A stretch of 64,000 nt of DNA from JABCPE02 sp963520375. GTDB taxonomy: Bacteria > Bacteroidota > Bacteroidia > Flavobacteriales > Weeksellaceae. Made by a program: the position numbers and the translations under genes. Position 1 is the stretch's first letter; each line of letters starts with the position of its first letter. This document shows, in pieces, positions 1 through 8,929 of the stretch. The stretch lies in contig CAUQQF010000003.1 in assembly GCA_963520375.1 (NCBI GenBank), positions 1 through 64,000 of the forward strand. The letters run 5' to 3'. Under the pieces are notes generated by a model, which was not told the DNA's origin, searched no databases, and saw nothing but the letters and a program-made list of their open reading frames with translations.

Positions 1-276
1 AAACCTTTTTGGGGAACAGATGGCGAGATGCCAAGAGAAGAATATAAAAATATTCTAATAAACATCAATGGGAAACAAGTTTTTATCCCTAAAAGCGCTT
101 ATGATGACTTGTATGAACCTACTTTCTATACAGAAAACAACTCCATTTATTATGATAAAGAACATGACAGCTACTATATAGTGGCTACTAATAGTGATGG
201 TGCTGGAGCTTACATGGTCTGCTGGCAAATAGAAAAAGGAGTTTATAAAGGTAGAAAAATCGGTATACCTTTTTAG
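1..276 (+). CDS. Hypothetical protein, 5' end outside window
   Basis: The reading frame is open from base 1, so the ATG at 28 is probably not the true start and this is the C-terminal part of a longer protein. About 91 residues are visible, rich in Tyr, Asn and Asp, ending in KGRKIGIPF. There is no signal peptide, membrane helix or recognised motif in the visible part. It precedes the polysaccharide genes but is separated from them by 57 bp containing a possible -7 element (TAAATTTG, 289-296), so it may belong to a different unit. I do not recognise the family. Confidence 0.6.
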   Translation, partial: KPFWGTDGEMPREEYKNILININGKQVFIPKSAYDDLYEPTFYTENNSIYYDKEHDSYYIVATNSDGAGAYMVCWQIEKGVYKGRKIGIPF

Positions 277-333
277 AAGAAATTTTATTAAATTTGGCAA
301 AAATAATTATACTAACAATAAAAATTCAGAATT

Positions 334-684
334 ATGCTGGAAATCGGAGAAAGACCTTGGGGTAAATATTATGTCCTTGAAGATGAGGAAAACTATAAAC
401 TAAAAAGAATAGAAGTAAATGCAGGACATCGTTTGTCTTATCAGTATCATCATCACAGACAGGAATTCTGGACAGTAGTTCAGGGCGAGGCTGTGGTTGT
501 ACTAGATGGAGAGGAACATGTAGTAAAATACGGAGAAAGCATCTTCATCCCACTGGGAGCAAAACACAGGATAGAAAACAGAAGTTCAGAGCTTTTAGTT
601 TTCATAGAAGTGCAGACGGGAACTTATTTTGGGGAGGATGATATTGTAAGAATAGAGGATGACTATTCTAGAGAAGGGAAATAA
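334..684 (+). CDS. Cupin, mannose-6-phosphate isomerase type II-like
   Basis: A 116-residue single-domain cupin resembling the C-terminal isomerase domain of bifunctional ManC/type II phosphomannose isomerase. That family interconverts fructose-6-P and mannose-6-P for GDP-mannose supply. Visible hallmarks are RPWGKYYVL at the N-terminus, HHH at 39-41 with E44 and H78 as likely metal ligands, and the C-terminal YFGEDDIVRIEDDY. The usual guanylyltransferase half is absent, so it is either a stand-alone isomerase or a sugar-nucleotide epimerase-like cupin. It leads a run of glycosyltransferase genes. The -7 element at 289-296 could serve as its promoter. The domain assignment is firm; the exact substrate is inferred. 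Confidence 0.8.
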   Translation: MLEIGERPWGKYYVLEDEENYKLKRIEVNAGHRLSYQYHHHRQEFWTVVQGEAVVVLDGEEHVVKYGESIFIPLGAKHRIENRSSELLVFIEVQTGTYFGEDDIVRIEDDYSREGK

Positions 685-716
685 CAAAGTCTTAATTAAA
701 ATAATTATTTAAGGAT

Positions 717-1637
717 ATGGACAATTCTGCAACTATTTGGGATGATTTAGCAATCATATCCTTAAACTATAATTCTGCAAAAGAGGTTTTTAGACAAGTT
801 TCTTCTCTGAGAGAAGAAGAGGTTCCTGCTGGATGTTTCTATTTGATAGACAATGCTTCTAATGATGGAGAGGAAGTCAAGAAATATTGCCTGAAAAATA
901 AAATAAAATTTATTGCAAACCCTATAAATGGAGGATATGCACAAGGGAACAATATCGGAATAAGAAAAGCAATAGAGGATGGTAGGACAACTTTTCTAAT
1001 TTTGAATCCTGATATTGAAATTAGTAAGGATACCATAGAGAAATTATATAACACTTTGCATTCCAAACCTGAATTACAGATTATAGGTCCTCGTATTTGT
1101 GATAAATTTAAAAGGAATTTGATTTATTCTGATGGTGGGATATTGACCCCTAATAGATTGTGGGATCATCACATAAATTATAATCAGGTAGAAAAGGGAA
1201 ATTTAGAATCACTGAATACAAATATAGATTATGTAACAGGTAGCGTGATGATGTTTAAGAAAAGTACTCTAGATATCATTGGATGGATGAGAGAAGATTT
1301 TTTTATGTATTATGAAGAGGCAGAATGGTGCTATAGACTAAAAAAGCATAAAGATTTAAAATTAGGAGTACTTACAAGTTGTAAAGCATATCACCAGATG
1401 AGTCATAAAGGTGATTTTTATCAATATTATATATCTCGAAATAGAATTTTGTTTTTTAGAATGTATCATATTGATTATCATGTTATGATAAAGAAAACAT
1501 TAACACAATCTTTTAAAGGAATTTTTTGTAAGAAATATAATAATTCTCCTTCATTTTCTAAACGACTAAACTTCTTTATATTGATGCTTAAAGCTGTATA
1601 TAAGGGATTAACAACAAAAATCAAATTTTCTTCATAA
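717..1637 (+). CDS. Glycosyltransferase family 2 (rhamnosyltransferase-like)
   Basis: A 306-residue GT-A fold glycosyltransferase of the WcaA/rhamnosyltransferase type, cytoplasmic and presumably building a surface polysaccharide. Residues 12-20 start the Rossmann-like strand (AIISLNYNS), LIDNASND lies at 43-50, and NPDI at 97-100 occupies the metal-binding DxD position. The acceptor-side motif EEAEWCYR lies near residue 200. The length is normal for the family. It starts 32 bp after the cupin gene and ends 2 bp before the next gene, consistent with one operon. Donor and acceptor sugars cannot be read from the sequence. Confidence 0.88.
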   Translation: MDNSATIWDDLAIISLNYNSAKEVFRQVSSLREEEVPAGCFYLIDNASNDGEEVKKYCLKNKIKFIANPINGGYAQGNNIGIRKAIEDGRTTFLILNPDIEISKDTIEKLYNTLHSKPELQIIGPRICDKFKRNLIYSDGGILTPNRLWDHHINYNQVEKGNLESLNTNIDYVTGSVMMFKKSTLDIIGWMREDFFMYYEEAEWCYRLKKHKDLKLGVLTSCKAYHQMSHKGDFYQYYISRNRILFFRMYHIDYHVMIKKTLTQSFKGIFCKKYNNSPSFSKRLNFFILMLKAVYKGLTTKIKFSS

Positions 1638-1639
1638 TT

Positions 1640-2455
1640 ATGGAAAAGATAGTTTTATTCATAAAAACATATAAAAAAGACTATGACAGAGTTACTTTGT
1701 TAATAGATTCTATACACAGATATAATGTTGATAAAATACCCTTATTAATTTCTGTAAATGATGTAGATTTCGATTTTTTCAGAACTAAATTTCCTAATGA
1801 AAATCTTATAAAAGATAGTCAAATTGTAGATTGTAAAGAAAAAGACCCTTGGAGATATCAACAAATAATTAAATCTCAATTACACAAACTGGATTTTTGT
1901 GAAAATTATGTTTGTATAGATTCAGATTCTTATTTTATAAAAGATTTTAGAGTAAAAGATTTTATGTTTGACTCTGAAACGCCCTATACAGTAATGCATC
2001 AACAGAAAGATTTATTTTCTTGGAGTAGTATCAATAATGGTTCTATAGGATATAATCCTAAGAATGAGTTTGAAAAAGACCGTTCCTTCATTATGGACAA
2101 ATTCCAAAGAAAAGGAGTTTTTTATGATTTTGGGCCTTCTCCTGTAATATGGTCTAATAAAGTATGGAAATCTTTAGAGGATAACTATTTAGCGCCAAAT
2201 AAAATGGACTTCTCTTCAATTATTCATCAATGCCCAAGTGAGTTCTCTTGGTATGGAGAATGGCTATTAAAAGATAAAACTATTCCAATCTATCCTATAG
2301 AGCCTTTATTTAAGGTTTTTCATTATGAAAAACAATACACAGATTTTATGAAGCAAGGACACACAGAAGATAGCATCAAGGAAAATTATTTAGGAATTGT
2401 CAAACAATCCAATTGGAAATTAAAAAGAAAAAAATGGTATAATAAATTTTTCTAA
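1640..2455 (+). CDS. DUF6492-type glycosyltransferase-like protein
   Basis: A 271-residue soluble protein. Residues 1-45 look like the nucleotide-sugar-binding beta-alpha start of a GT-A enzyme (IVLFIKTYKKDYDR). A DxD-like motif, IDSDSYF, lies at 93-99. A conserved WRYQQIIKSQ segment at 71-80 fits the DUF6492 family. The position 2 bp after a GT2 gene and 14 bp before a GT4 gene supports a role in polysaccharide assembly. The family is recalled from its pattern rather than searched; the function is inferred from the DxD motif and neighbours. Confidence 0.7.
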   Translation: MEKIVLFIKTYKKDYDRVTLLIDSIHRYNVDKIPLLISVNDVDFDFFRTKFPNENLIKDSQIVDCKEKDPWRYQQIIKSQLHKLDFCENYVCIDSDSYFIKDFRVKDFMFDSETPYTVMHQQKDLFSWSSINNGSIGYNPKNEFEKDRSFIMDKFQRKGVFYDFGPSPVIWSNKVWKSLEDNYLAPNKMDFSSIIHQCPSEFSWYGEWLLKDKTIPIYPIEPLFKVFHYEKQYTDFMKQGHTEDSIKENYLGIVKQSNWKLKRKKWYNKFF

Positions 2456-2469
2456 CATAGATAAAGCAA

Positions 2470-3621
2470 ATGAAAAAAAGAATATTATACTTTATGCCAG
2501 ATAACCCGTCTTCTGCCAAAGCAGGAAACCTGACACGGTGTACACAAATGCTAAATTATCTGGAATCTTTATCTGATATGTATGAAGTTGATTTTCTTTC
2601 TATTGGAGATTGGGGGGATTGGGATAAAGAGGATAAGGCTAAATTTATAAAAAAACATTCTAATGTAAATTTACATTTAATCAATAGAAAAGGGAGTAAA
2701 ACCAATAAAATTAAACAATTCTTTGAATATAAACTATTAAATCTTCTTCCAAAACTGATAAAGGGGACAAGCGTGGATATTACTAATCCAATGCTCAACA
2801 AAAAAGTTTCAAACTTTATAGACAAAGGAAACTATGATAAAGTGATTATCAGTTACGCTTCTTGGGCAAAAGTGGTAAGTAATATTAAAACTAAGCCCTA
2901 TCTAATAGTAGATACCCACGATTTCATTACAGCGCAAAGCAGGGATAAAATAGGAAAAATAGGGAAACTATTCCAGAGCGAAATAAATATTCTTAAAAAA
3001 TTTGATGAAATTTGGACTTACTCTGTGGAAGAGGAATATATTTTTGGGCAGTTTACAGATAAAAAAATCACACTTATTCCTATATCTTTTCCTTTCTGCC
3101 CTACAGAATATAAAGAAAATTATAAGTATGAATTAATTTTTGTGGGAAGTCAAAACCCTCATAATATAATGGGTATCAAATGGTTTGAAAAGGAAGTGCT
3201 ACCTTTTTTAGAAGATACTAAAGTGCATATTATAGGTAAAATTTGTAAGGTGGTTCCTGACCATCCTAACTTCGTAAAACATGGTATGGTAGATGATATA
3301 GAAGATTTCTATCAAAACGCTAAAATTGCTATTTGCCCTATGCTTTCAGGAACAGGAATTAAAATAAAAGTTTTGGAAGCATTATCCCATTCATTACCTG
3401 TGGTAACCAACCGTAGAGGAGTTGATGGACTTCTTAACAAAACCTTAAATGGCTGTATCGTAGAAAATACAGGTAAAGATTTTGCAGAAGCAATTCTAAA
3501 ACTCTTACACGATAAATCTTTTTATATAGAAAAGAAAAAAGAAGCTGAGAAATATTTCTTGGAAAATCATTCTTTCGAAAAAGAGAAAAAAGTATTAGAT
3601 AATATTTTCTTAACAAAATGA
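2470..3621 (+). CDS. Glycosyltransferase family 4 (GT-B)
   Basis: A 383-residue GT-B fold enzyme. The N-terminal half carries the acceptor-side domain (ILYFMPDNPSSAKAGN). The C-terminal half begins around residue 220 (YELIFVGSQNPHN). The nucleotide-sugar-binding signature GTGIKIKVLEALSHSLPVV lies near residues 296-314; the Glu of this motif is expected to contact the donor ribose. No signal peptide is present. The stop overlaps the next start by 4 bp (ATGA), indicating translational coupling with the second GT4 gene. Substrates are unknown. Confidence 0.88.
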   Translation: MKKRILYFMPDNPSSAKAGNLTRCTQMLNYLESLSDMYEVDFLSIGDWGDWDKEDKAKFIKKHSNVNLHLINRKGSKTNKIKQFFEYKLLNLLPKLIKGTSVDITNPMLNKKVSNFIDKGNYDKVIISYASWAKVVSNIKTKPYLIVDTHDFITAQSRDKIGKIGKLFQSEINILKKFDEIWTYSVEEEYIFGQFTDKKITLIPISFPFCPTEYKENYKYELIFVGSQNPHNIMGIKWFEKEVLPFLEDTKVHIIGKICKVVPDHPNFVKHGMVDDIEDFYQNAKIAICPMLSGTGIKIKVLEALSHSLPVVTNRRGVDGLLNKTLNGCIVENTGKDFAEAILKLLHDKSFYIEKKKEAEKYFLENHSFEKEKKVLDNIFLTK

Positions 3622-4697
3622 AAAAAATCCTTATAGACTTAGAGCGCCTTCGTTATCCTAATTCAGGGATTGCTAATGTTTTCCGAAACTTAGCAAAAGG
3701 ATTGCAGACACTTGATTCTGAATATATGTTCAACTATTTTGGAACTAAAACAGAATTACAAAAAATAGATACTTCTCTACCCATCGTTGAATGGAAAAGA
3801 TGGCATAAATTTTATGAGAATTTCAGCTCAAAATTTGATATTGTACACACAAGCCACCAACTTTCATCTTATTTTCATAAAAAATATAAAAAATCCATCA
3901 AAATTCTTACGCTTCATGATTTGAATTTTCTATATGAAGATTTGAGTACCAGCAAAAGAAATAAAATGCTCAAAAAAGTAAATAATAATCTAAAAAACAC
4001 GGATTATTTAGTATGTATTTCTGATTTTGTGAGAGAAGATGTGTTGAAAAATAAAAATATTCTTGCATTAGATAATATCAAAGAAATTTTTGTTATTCAT
4101 AATGGAATTGATTTTCCCGAACAAAAGAACTATTCTTTGGGGAAATATGAGTTTTTAAAACAAAAAAAATATATTCTCAATATAGGCGTTCTATTTGCTA
4201 AAAAAAATCAGAAAAAACTCGTAGAGATGCTTCCTTATATTAGCGAAGATTTGGTTTTGGTATCCTCTGGCAAAAAAGAGCCTTATGCCACCGAAGTAAG
4301 AGATACAGTTGAAAAACTAAATCTGCAAAACCGAGTTCATTTTTTGAAAAATATCAGTGAAGAAGAAAAATACGCACTAATACAAAATTGTCAAGCAATG
4401 TGTCATCCTTCTATCGCAGAGGGTTTCGGAATTCCTCCTATTGAAGCAATGGCTTTTGGAAAGCCTGTATTTCTGAGTAAATACACTAGCCTTCCTGAAA
4501 TTGGAGGAAATGTAGCTTTTTATTTTGATAGCCTCGAACCACAGCAGATGGCAGAAACTTATCAAAAAGGGATGATAGAATTTAATAATTCTCCGATAGA
4601 AAATAGCCAAAAAATTAAAAAATGGGCATCTCAGTTTGAATATAAAAAAATGGCTCAAAATTATCTCAGTCTTTATAAAAAGATTTTAGAACACTAA
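3618..4697 (+). CDS. Glycosyltransferase family 4 (mannosyltransferase-like)
   Basis: A 359-residue GT-B enzyme and the last gene of the polysaccharide cluster. The N-terminus (DLERLRYPNSGIANVFRNL) is typical of GT4 mannosyl/glucosyl transferases. A linker strand KKYILNIGVLFAKKNQ begins the donor domain around residue 190. The donor-binding motif EGFGIPPIEAMAFGKPV starts near residue 267, followed by SLPEIGG. The start overlaps the upstream gene by 4 bp, so the two GT4 enzymes are probably made together. A new promoter and an unrelated gene follow. Confidence 0.9.
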   Translation: MKKILIDLERLRYPNSGIANVFRNLAKGLQTLDSEYMFNYFGTKTELQKIDTSLPIVEWKRWHKFYENFSSKFDIVHTSHQLSSYFHKKYKKSIKILTLHDLNFLYEDLSTSKRNKMLKKVNNNLKNTDYLVCISDFVREDVLKNKNILALDNIKEIFVIHNGIDFPEQKNYSLGKYEFLKQKKYILNIGVLFAKKNQKKLVEMLPYISEDLVLVSSGKKEPYATEVRDTVEKLNLQNRVHFLKNISEEEKYALIQNCQAMCHPSIAEGFGIPPIEAMAFGKPVFLSKYTSLPEIGGNVAFYFDSLEPQQMAETYQKGMIEFNNSPIENSQKIKKWASQFEYKKMAQNYLSLYKKILEH

Positions 4698-4701
4698 TTT
4701 T

Positions 4702-4736
4702 TTTGACCCTTTTTGTTCAATTTAACCTTATATTTG
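4702..4736 (+). promoter_or_regulatory. Probable promoter of the permease gene
   Basis: TATATTTG at 4729-4736 matches the Bacteroidota -7 consensus TAnnTTTG, with TTTG at 4702-4705 as a possible -33 box. The spacer of 23 bp is at the long end of the accepted range. The ATG lies 27 bp after the -7 element. Confidence 0.45.
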
Positions 4737-4762
4737 TTGCCCTAAATTACTAAAATCAAACA

Positions 4763-6127
4763 ATGGGACAGAAATTAGAGGTAAGATACGGGCTGTTCAT
4801 GGCGGTGTCCATGGTAGTCGGGCAAATGATAGGTTCTGGTATTTTCTTCAAAGTAGATGATGTTTTAGCCTCCACCAATGGCAATGTTTATGCAGGTGTG
4901 ATGGGCTTTATCATCGTGGGAATCAGTGTGGTTTTTTCAGCAGCATCTATGGCTAATTATGCCATTTTCTCTCCGAAAGAAGGCGGTCTCCTGCATTATG
5001 TGGAATTTCGCTATAGGAAGAGAGCGGCGGCTTATGTGGGCTGGGTTTATTTCATTATGTTTTTACCTTTGCTGGCGGGAGTTCTGCTCACGGTATCAGG
5101 TATTTACATTTCTCACTTCCTTGCCGAATTTATCCATTTTGAACCTAATTTCCTGCACTATTCACTGATAGGCTGGTGCAATGGAGTTATATTTTTATTC
5201 CTTAATATTTTCAGACCAAAATCCAGTGGTGTTTTTTTACAATTAACCGCGGTTTTAAAGCTGTTTCCTCTCATTTTCATCGCTGCTTTTGGAATTATCA
5301 GCCTTGTAGGAAATGACATCGAACCACTAAATCAAATTGAAAATCAGACCTTAATCTCTTCCAATGAAACTAACTTTTGGCTTTTAGTGGGAGCAAGTTT
5401 CATTCCTATCGCCTTTTCTATGGATGGGTGGTATATCGCGATGCAAATTTCTGGAGAAATCAAAGACTCACAGAAAAACCTCCCAAAAGCTTTAATATCA
5501 GGGACTTTGATCGTCTTGGTGGTTTATGTTTTTTATTATTTAGGAATTGTCTCCAATATGAGCAGTGATGAAATACAGCAGCTGGGCGACACCTACATCA
5601 TAGAATTTTCTAGAAAAATTTCCACTGAAGCAGGAGCGATAATCATACAGCTATTTATAATCATCTCTGTATTAGGAACTTGCAATGGTCTTGTTCTTGC
5701 AAATACCCGCGCTCCTTACCAGTTCTACAATCTGGAGTATTCTAAAAAATTCCTGAATCTGGGTAATATCAGCAAGAGGACTGGAATGCCCGTAAATAGC
5801 GCTTTGGTAGGCTTTGGGCTAATGACTATTTATCTTTTTATTTTTTATTTATCTAATACCAATCCATTCCTAAAAGAACTAAATTACGACATATCAGCCA
5901 TCCCTATTCTGTTTATTTATGTGGTTAATTTTTGTTTGTATTTAGGGCTTTTCAAATTGTTTAGAGAACATTTACTAAAAAATAAAACCCTGAAATATAC
6001 TATGCTGCTTTTTGCTCTGATAGGAACTTGTGTGGTTTTAACAGGGACACTTTCTTCTCCTAATGGATTGTCCTATTTAGTAATCGCCGTGCTCTTTATC
6101 TTACTTGGAAAATTAGGCGTAAAGTAA
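4763..6127 (+). CDS. APC-family amino acid permease
   Basis: A 454-residue inner-membrane transporter with about twelve hydrophobic segments. The first helix holds the APC substrate-binding motif GQMIGSGIFF (residues 21-30). A GWVYFIMFLPLLAG stretch and a conserved ANTRAPYQFY segment around residue 315 follow the pattern of the amino acid-polyamine-organocation superfamily. It is probably a proton- or exchange-coupled amino-acid transporter; the substrate is not predictable. It has its own promoter region and ends at a strong bidirectional hairpin shared with accC, so it appears monocistronic. Confidence 0.88.
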   Translation: MGQKLEVRYGLFMAVSMVVGQMIGSGIFFKVDDVLASTNGNVYAGVMGFIIVGISVVFSAASMANYAIFSPKEGGLLHYVEFRYRKRAAAYVGWVYFIMFLPLLAGVLLTVSGIYISHFLAEFIHFEPNFLHYSLIGWCNGVIFLFLNIFRPKSSGVFLQLTAVLKLFPLIFIAAFGIISLVGNDIEPLNQIENQTLISSNETNFWLLVGASFIPIAFSMDGWYIAMQISGEIKDSQKNLPKALISGTLIVLVVYVFYYLGIVSNMSSDEIQQLGDTYIIEFSRKISTEAGAIIIQLFIIISVLGTCNGLVLANTRAPYQFYNLEYSKKFLNLGNISKRTGMPVNSALVGFGLMTIYLFIFYLSNTNPFLKELNYDISAIPILFIYVVNFCLYLGLFKLFREHLLKNKTLKYTMLLFALIGTCVVLTGTLSSPNGLSYLVIAVLFILLGKLGVK

Positions 6128-6143
6128 ATAAAGTAAAAAATAA

Positions 6144-6171
6144 AAACACTACTAAAAATTTAGTAGTGTTT
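6144..6171. terminator. Bidirectional terminator, permease/accC
   Basis: A perfect 13-bp inverted repeat (AAACACTACTAAA, then TTTAGTAGTGTTT) lies between the convergent stop codons of the permease and accC. T-rich sequence follows on both strands. Confidence 0.88.
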
Positions 6172-6179
6172 CTTTTTAT

Positions 6180-7535
6180 TTAGTGAAATTCATAATCTTT
6201 ATCCATCACAAAAGTCTCCATGAACTTGGTTGTGTAGTTTCCAGCTAGGAAATCAGGATTGTCCATCAGTTGTCTATGGAAAGGAATAGTAGTTTTCACT
6301 CCTTCTATATAAAACTCATCCAAAGACCTTCTCATTTTAGCAATAGCCTCCTCTCTGGTTTGTGCTGTAATGATGAGCTTAGCTATCATAGAGTCATAGT
6401 TTGGCGGGATTGTATAACCAGCATACACATGCGTATCCACTCTCACACCATGTCCGCCAGGGATATTAAGCTGAGTGATTTTCCCAGGAGCAGGTCTAAA
6501 ATCAGAATATGGATCTTCCGCATTGATTCTACATTCTATAGAGTACAACTTTGGATAATAGTTTTTTCCAAGAATTTTTTCTCCTGCTGCTAGTAAAATC
6601 TGCTCACGGATAAGGTCATAATCTATAACCTGCTCTGTGATAGGGTGTTCCACCTGAATACGAGTATTCATCTCCATGAAATAGAAATTTCTGTGTTTAT
6701 CAACCAAAAATTCTATCGTTCCTACTCCTTCATATCCTATATATTCAGCTGCTTTCACAGCGGCATTTCCCATTTTTTCACGAAGTTCTTCCGTCATAAA
6801 AGGAGACGGCGTTTCTTCTATCAATTTTTGATTTCTTCTCTGGATAGAGCAGTCTCTTTCCGATAAATGACAAGCCTTTCCATATCTATCTCCAGCAATT
6901 TGGAATTCTATGTGTCTCGGCTCTTCTATCAGTTTTTCCATGTACATTCCACCATTCCCGAAAGCTGCTAAAGCCTCTTGAATAGTAGAATCCCAGCTTT
7001 CTCTAAGCTCTTCTTTGCTCCAGATGGCACGCATCCCTTTACCTCCACCACCTGCAGTAGCTTTTATCATTACAGGATAGCCGATTTCTTCAGCAATTTT
7101 TTCAGCTTCTTCCAAAGATTCTACAAGTCCGTCAGACCCAGGAACACAAGGAATTCCAGCCGCTTTCATTGTTGCTTTCGCAGTGGCTTTGTCTCCCATT
7201 TTTTCTATCTGCTCTGGTGTAGCTCCTATGAATTTGATTCCATTTTTCTGACAAATTCTAGAAAAATTAGCATTTTCAGCCAAAAATCCATAGCCAGGGT
7301 GAATGGCATCTGCATTCGTAATTTCTGCAGCTGCAATGATGTTAGGAATTTTCAGATAAGAATCCTTACTCGCCGCAGGACCTATACATACCGCTTCATC
7401 CGCAAATCTTACATGCAGACTGTCTTTATCCGCGATTGAGTAGACTGCTACTGTTTTGATTCCCATCTCTTTACAAGTTCTGAGAATTCTCATCGCAATC
7501 TCTCCACGATTGGCAATTAATATCTTTTTAAACAT
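6180..7535 (-). CDS. accC: Acetyl-CoA carboxylase, biotin carboxylase subunit
   Basis: This subunit carboxylates biotin on AccB with ATP and bicarbonate, the first half of malonyl-CoA synthesis for fatty acids. It is 451 residues with the normal three-part ATP-grasp layout: N-terminal ILIANRGEIAMR, the glycine-rich ATP loop KATAGGGGKGM at about 158-168, the Lys/Glu carboxylation site EMNTRIQVEHPITE near 290-305, and the C-terminal domain. The ATG at 7535 is preferred over an in-frame TTG 18 bp upstream because MFKKILIANRGE is the family N-terminus. accB lies 37 bp upstream on the same strand, forming an accBC operon. Confidence 0.97.
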   Translation of the reverse strand: MFKKILIANRGEIAMRILRTCKEMGIKTVAVYSIADKDSLHVRFADEAVCIGPAASKDSYLKIPNIIAAAEITNADAIHPGYGFLAENANFSRICQKNGIKFIGATPEQIEKMGDKATAKATMKAAGIPCVPGSDGLVESLEEAEKIAEEIGYPVMIKATAGGGGKGMRAIWSKEELRESWDSTIQEALAAFGNGGMYMEKLIEEPRHIEFQIAGDRYGKACHLSERDCSIQRRNQKLIEETPSPFMTEELREKMGNAAVKAAEYIGYEGVGTIEFLVDKHRNFYFMEMNTRIQVEHPITEQVIDYDLIREQILLAAGEKILGKNYYPKLYSIECRINAEDPYSDFRPAPGKITQLNIPGGHGVRVDTHVYAGYTIPPNYDSMIAKLIITAQTREEAIAKMRRSLDEFYIEGVKTTIPFHRQLMDNPDFLAGNYTTKFMETFVMDKDYEFH

Positions 7536-7572
7536 TGTTTTTCTGTTTATCAATTACAATAAATAGAGTAAT

Positions 7573-8043
7573 TTATGATGGATCTACTAAGAATAATGGC
7601 TGGTCGTACTCTACAGGAGATGCATCATCCACCAAAATTTTCACGATTTTTCCACTCACTTCAGACTCTATCTGATTGAATAACTTCATAGCTTCTACCA
7701 CACAAACCACTGTTCCTTCTGTGATTTCGCTTCCTACACTCACGAAAGGATCTTTGTCTGGAGCTGGTTTTCTATAGAAAGTACCAATGATAGGAGATTT
7801 TATTGTAATATATTTACCATTTTCTGCAGATTCTGCTGAGTTTGCAGAAGATTCCTGCTCTGGCTGTGCAACAGGAGCTGCATTTACCACTGGTTGAACT
7901 TGTGTCATCTGTGGCGTTGTCACCACCGTACCAAATGTATGATTGGTAATATTGATTTCAAAATCCTTAGTTTTGTATTTTACTCCGGCTACATCAGCCT
8001 TTGAAACAAATTTAATAAGGTTTTGTAAGTCTTTAATATCCAT
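7573..8043 (-). CDS. accB: Biotin carboxyl carrier protein of acetyl-CoA carboxylase
   Basis: A 156-residue carrier protein that holds the biotin arm. The C-terminal lipoyl/biotinyl domain (about 78-156) contains the biotinylation motif EAMK with K120. Residues 40-78 form a flexible linker rich in Ala, Pro, Gln and Glu, as usual for BCCP. The N-terminal MDIKDLQNLIKFV helix matches bacterial AccB. It is the promoter-proximal gene of accBC, and a hairpin terminator separates it from rpmF upstream. Confidence 0.97.
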   Translation of the reverse strand: MDIKDLQNLIKFVSKADVAGVKYKTKDFEINITNHTFGTVVTTPQMTQVQPVVNAAPVAQPEQESSANSAESAENGKYITIKSPIIGTFYRKPAPDKDPFVSVGSEITEGTVVCVVEAMKLFNQIESEVSGKIVKILVDDASPVEYDQPLFLVDPS

Positions 8044-8082
8044 AAAAAATAATTTTATTATTCAAATATAGTAAATAAACAC

Positions 8083-8116
8083 AAAAAACCATTCACTTTT
8101 GTAAAAAAGAATGGTT
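8083..8116 (-). terminator. Intrinsic terminator after rpmF
   Basis: Read on the minus strand, AACCATTC pairs with GAATGGTT across a 14-nt loop and runs into TTTTTT. It lies between rpmF and accB, making these separate transcription units. Confidence 0.7.
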
Positions 8117-8131
8117 CTATATTTCTACCAT

Positions 8132-8157
8132 GATTTTTGGAGATTTTACCAAAAATC
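8132..8157 (-). terminator. Second hairpin after rpmF
   Basis: GATTTTTGG and CCAAAAATC form a 9-bp perfect stem directly after the rpmF stop codon, upstream (in transcription) of the hairpin at 8083-8116. The T tract is weak, so it may be a 3'-end stabiliser rather than a terminator. Confidence 0.4.
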
Positions 8158-8162
8158 TATCG

Positions 8163-8360
8163 TTATTCTGCAGATTCTACTTCTTTTTCAAGAACTACTT
8201 TACCTCTGTAGTAAAGTTTTCCTTCATGCCAGTGAGCTCTGTGATATAGGTGTAATTCACCTGTTGTAGCATCTTTTGCCAATTGAGGAACTACTGCTTT
8301 GTAGTGAGTTCTTCTTTTATCTCTTCTTGTAGATGACTGTCTTCTTTTAGGATGTGCCAT
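8163..8360 (-). CDS. rpmF: 50S ribosomal protein L32
   Basis: A 65-residue protein with the L32 signature MAHPKRRQSSTRRDKRRTHY at the N-terminus. It is a large-subunit protein near the peptidyl-transferase region. The zinc-binding cysteine pairs seen in some L32 proteins are absent, as in the Cys-less type. It follows the DUF177 gene by 25 bp, the classic yceD-rpmF pairing seen across bacteria. Confidence 0.97.
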   Translation of the reverse strand: MAHPKRRQSSTRRDKRRTHYKAVVPQLAKDATTGELHLYHRAHWHEGKLYYRGKVVLEKEVESAE

Positions 8361-8385
8361 TTCTAATAATTTTTAGCTTTTTATA

Positions 8386-8919
8386 TTAACTTTTATTTCT
8401 CAATTTATTCAACGCTTCCCATCTTGGATCTATGTCTTCATCATCGGCCTTTTCTTCATTTATTTTAGGTCTGAATTTATCTAGTAAATTTTGAAATTCT
8501 TCGTTTTCTAATGCAGCAGGAGATACTTTTTTCATAGGAATAGCAAGAACCACTGCTTCATAGATAAACTGAGCAATATTAAACTCACTATAGTGATGAG
8601 GAATTGTAATAATCTCTTCATTACTATCATCATATTCTTCTCCAAACTTTACCAAGAATTTTATTTCATTATTTACTGGATATTGGAATTTTTCATTGCT
8701 GATATCACAAGTCAAATCCACTGTTCCCGAAACAGAAATTACAAAATCCAAAAAAGTAGAATGTTTTTCAAGTAAAACTTTACTAACTATTTTGGCATTT
8801 TCAAATTCTTCTTCAGCCTCAAATAAATCAAAGAACTGCTGATCAACACAGAACTCAAACTCATGTTTTCCTTGCTTTAGACCAGAAAAACTGATGTCAT
8901 AGTTTCTATATTTGTCCAT
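8386..8919 (-). CDS. DUF177 family protein (YceD-like)
   Basis: A 177-residue acidic soluble protein of the DUF177/YceD family. Members accompany rpmF and have been linked to 23S rRNA accumulation in other organisms. A VDLTCDISNEKF segment around residue 70 replaces the double CxxC seen in some homologues. The C-terminal DIDPRWEALNKLRNKS is characteristic of Bacteroidota members. The gene heads the operon with rpmF and has an unusually complete promoter at 8930-8960 that leaves almost no 5' leader. Confidence 0.88.
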   Translation of the reverse strand: MDKYRNYDISFSGLKQGKHEFEFCVDQQFFDLFEAEEEFENAKIVSKVLLEKHSTFLDFVISVSGTVDLTCDISNEKFQYPVNNEIKFLVKFGEEYDDSNEEIITIPHHYSEFNIAQFIYEAVVLAIPMKKVSPAALENEEFQNLLDKFRPKINEEKADDEDIDPRWEALNKLRNKS

Positions 8920-8929
8920 AATAGGTTTG

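Noticed and set aside
6978..7439. Open frame of 153 codons on the + strand
   Set aside because: It lies wholly inside accC on the opposite strand and has low-complexity Phe/Ser/Arg-rich sequence typical of a shadow frame.
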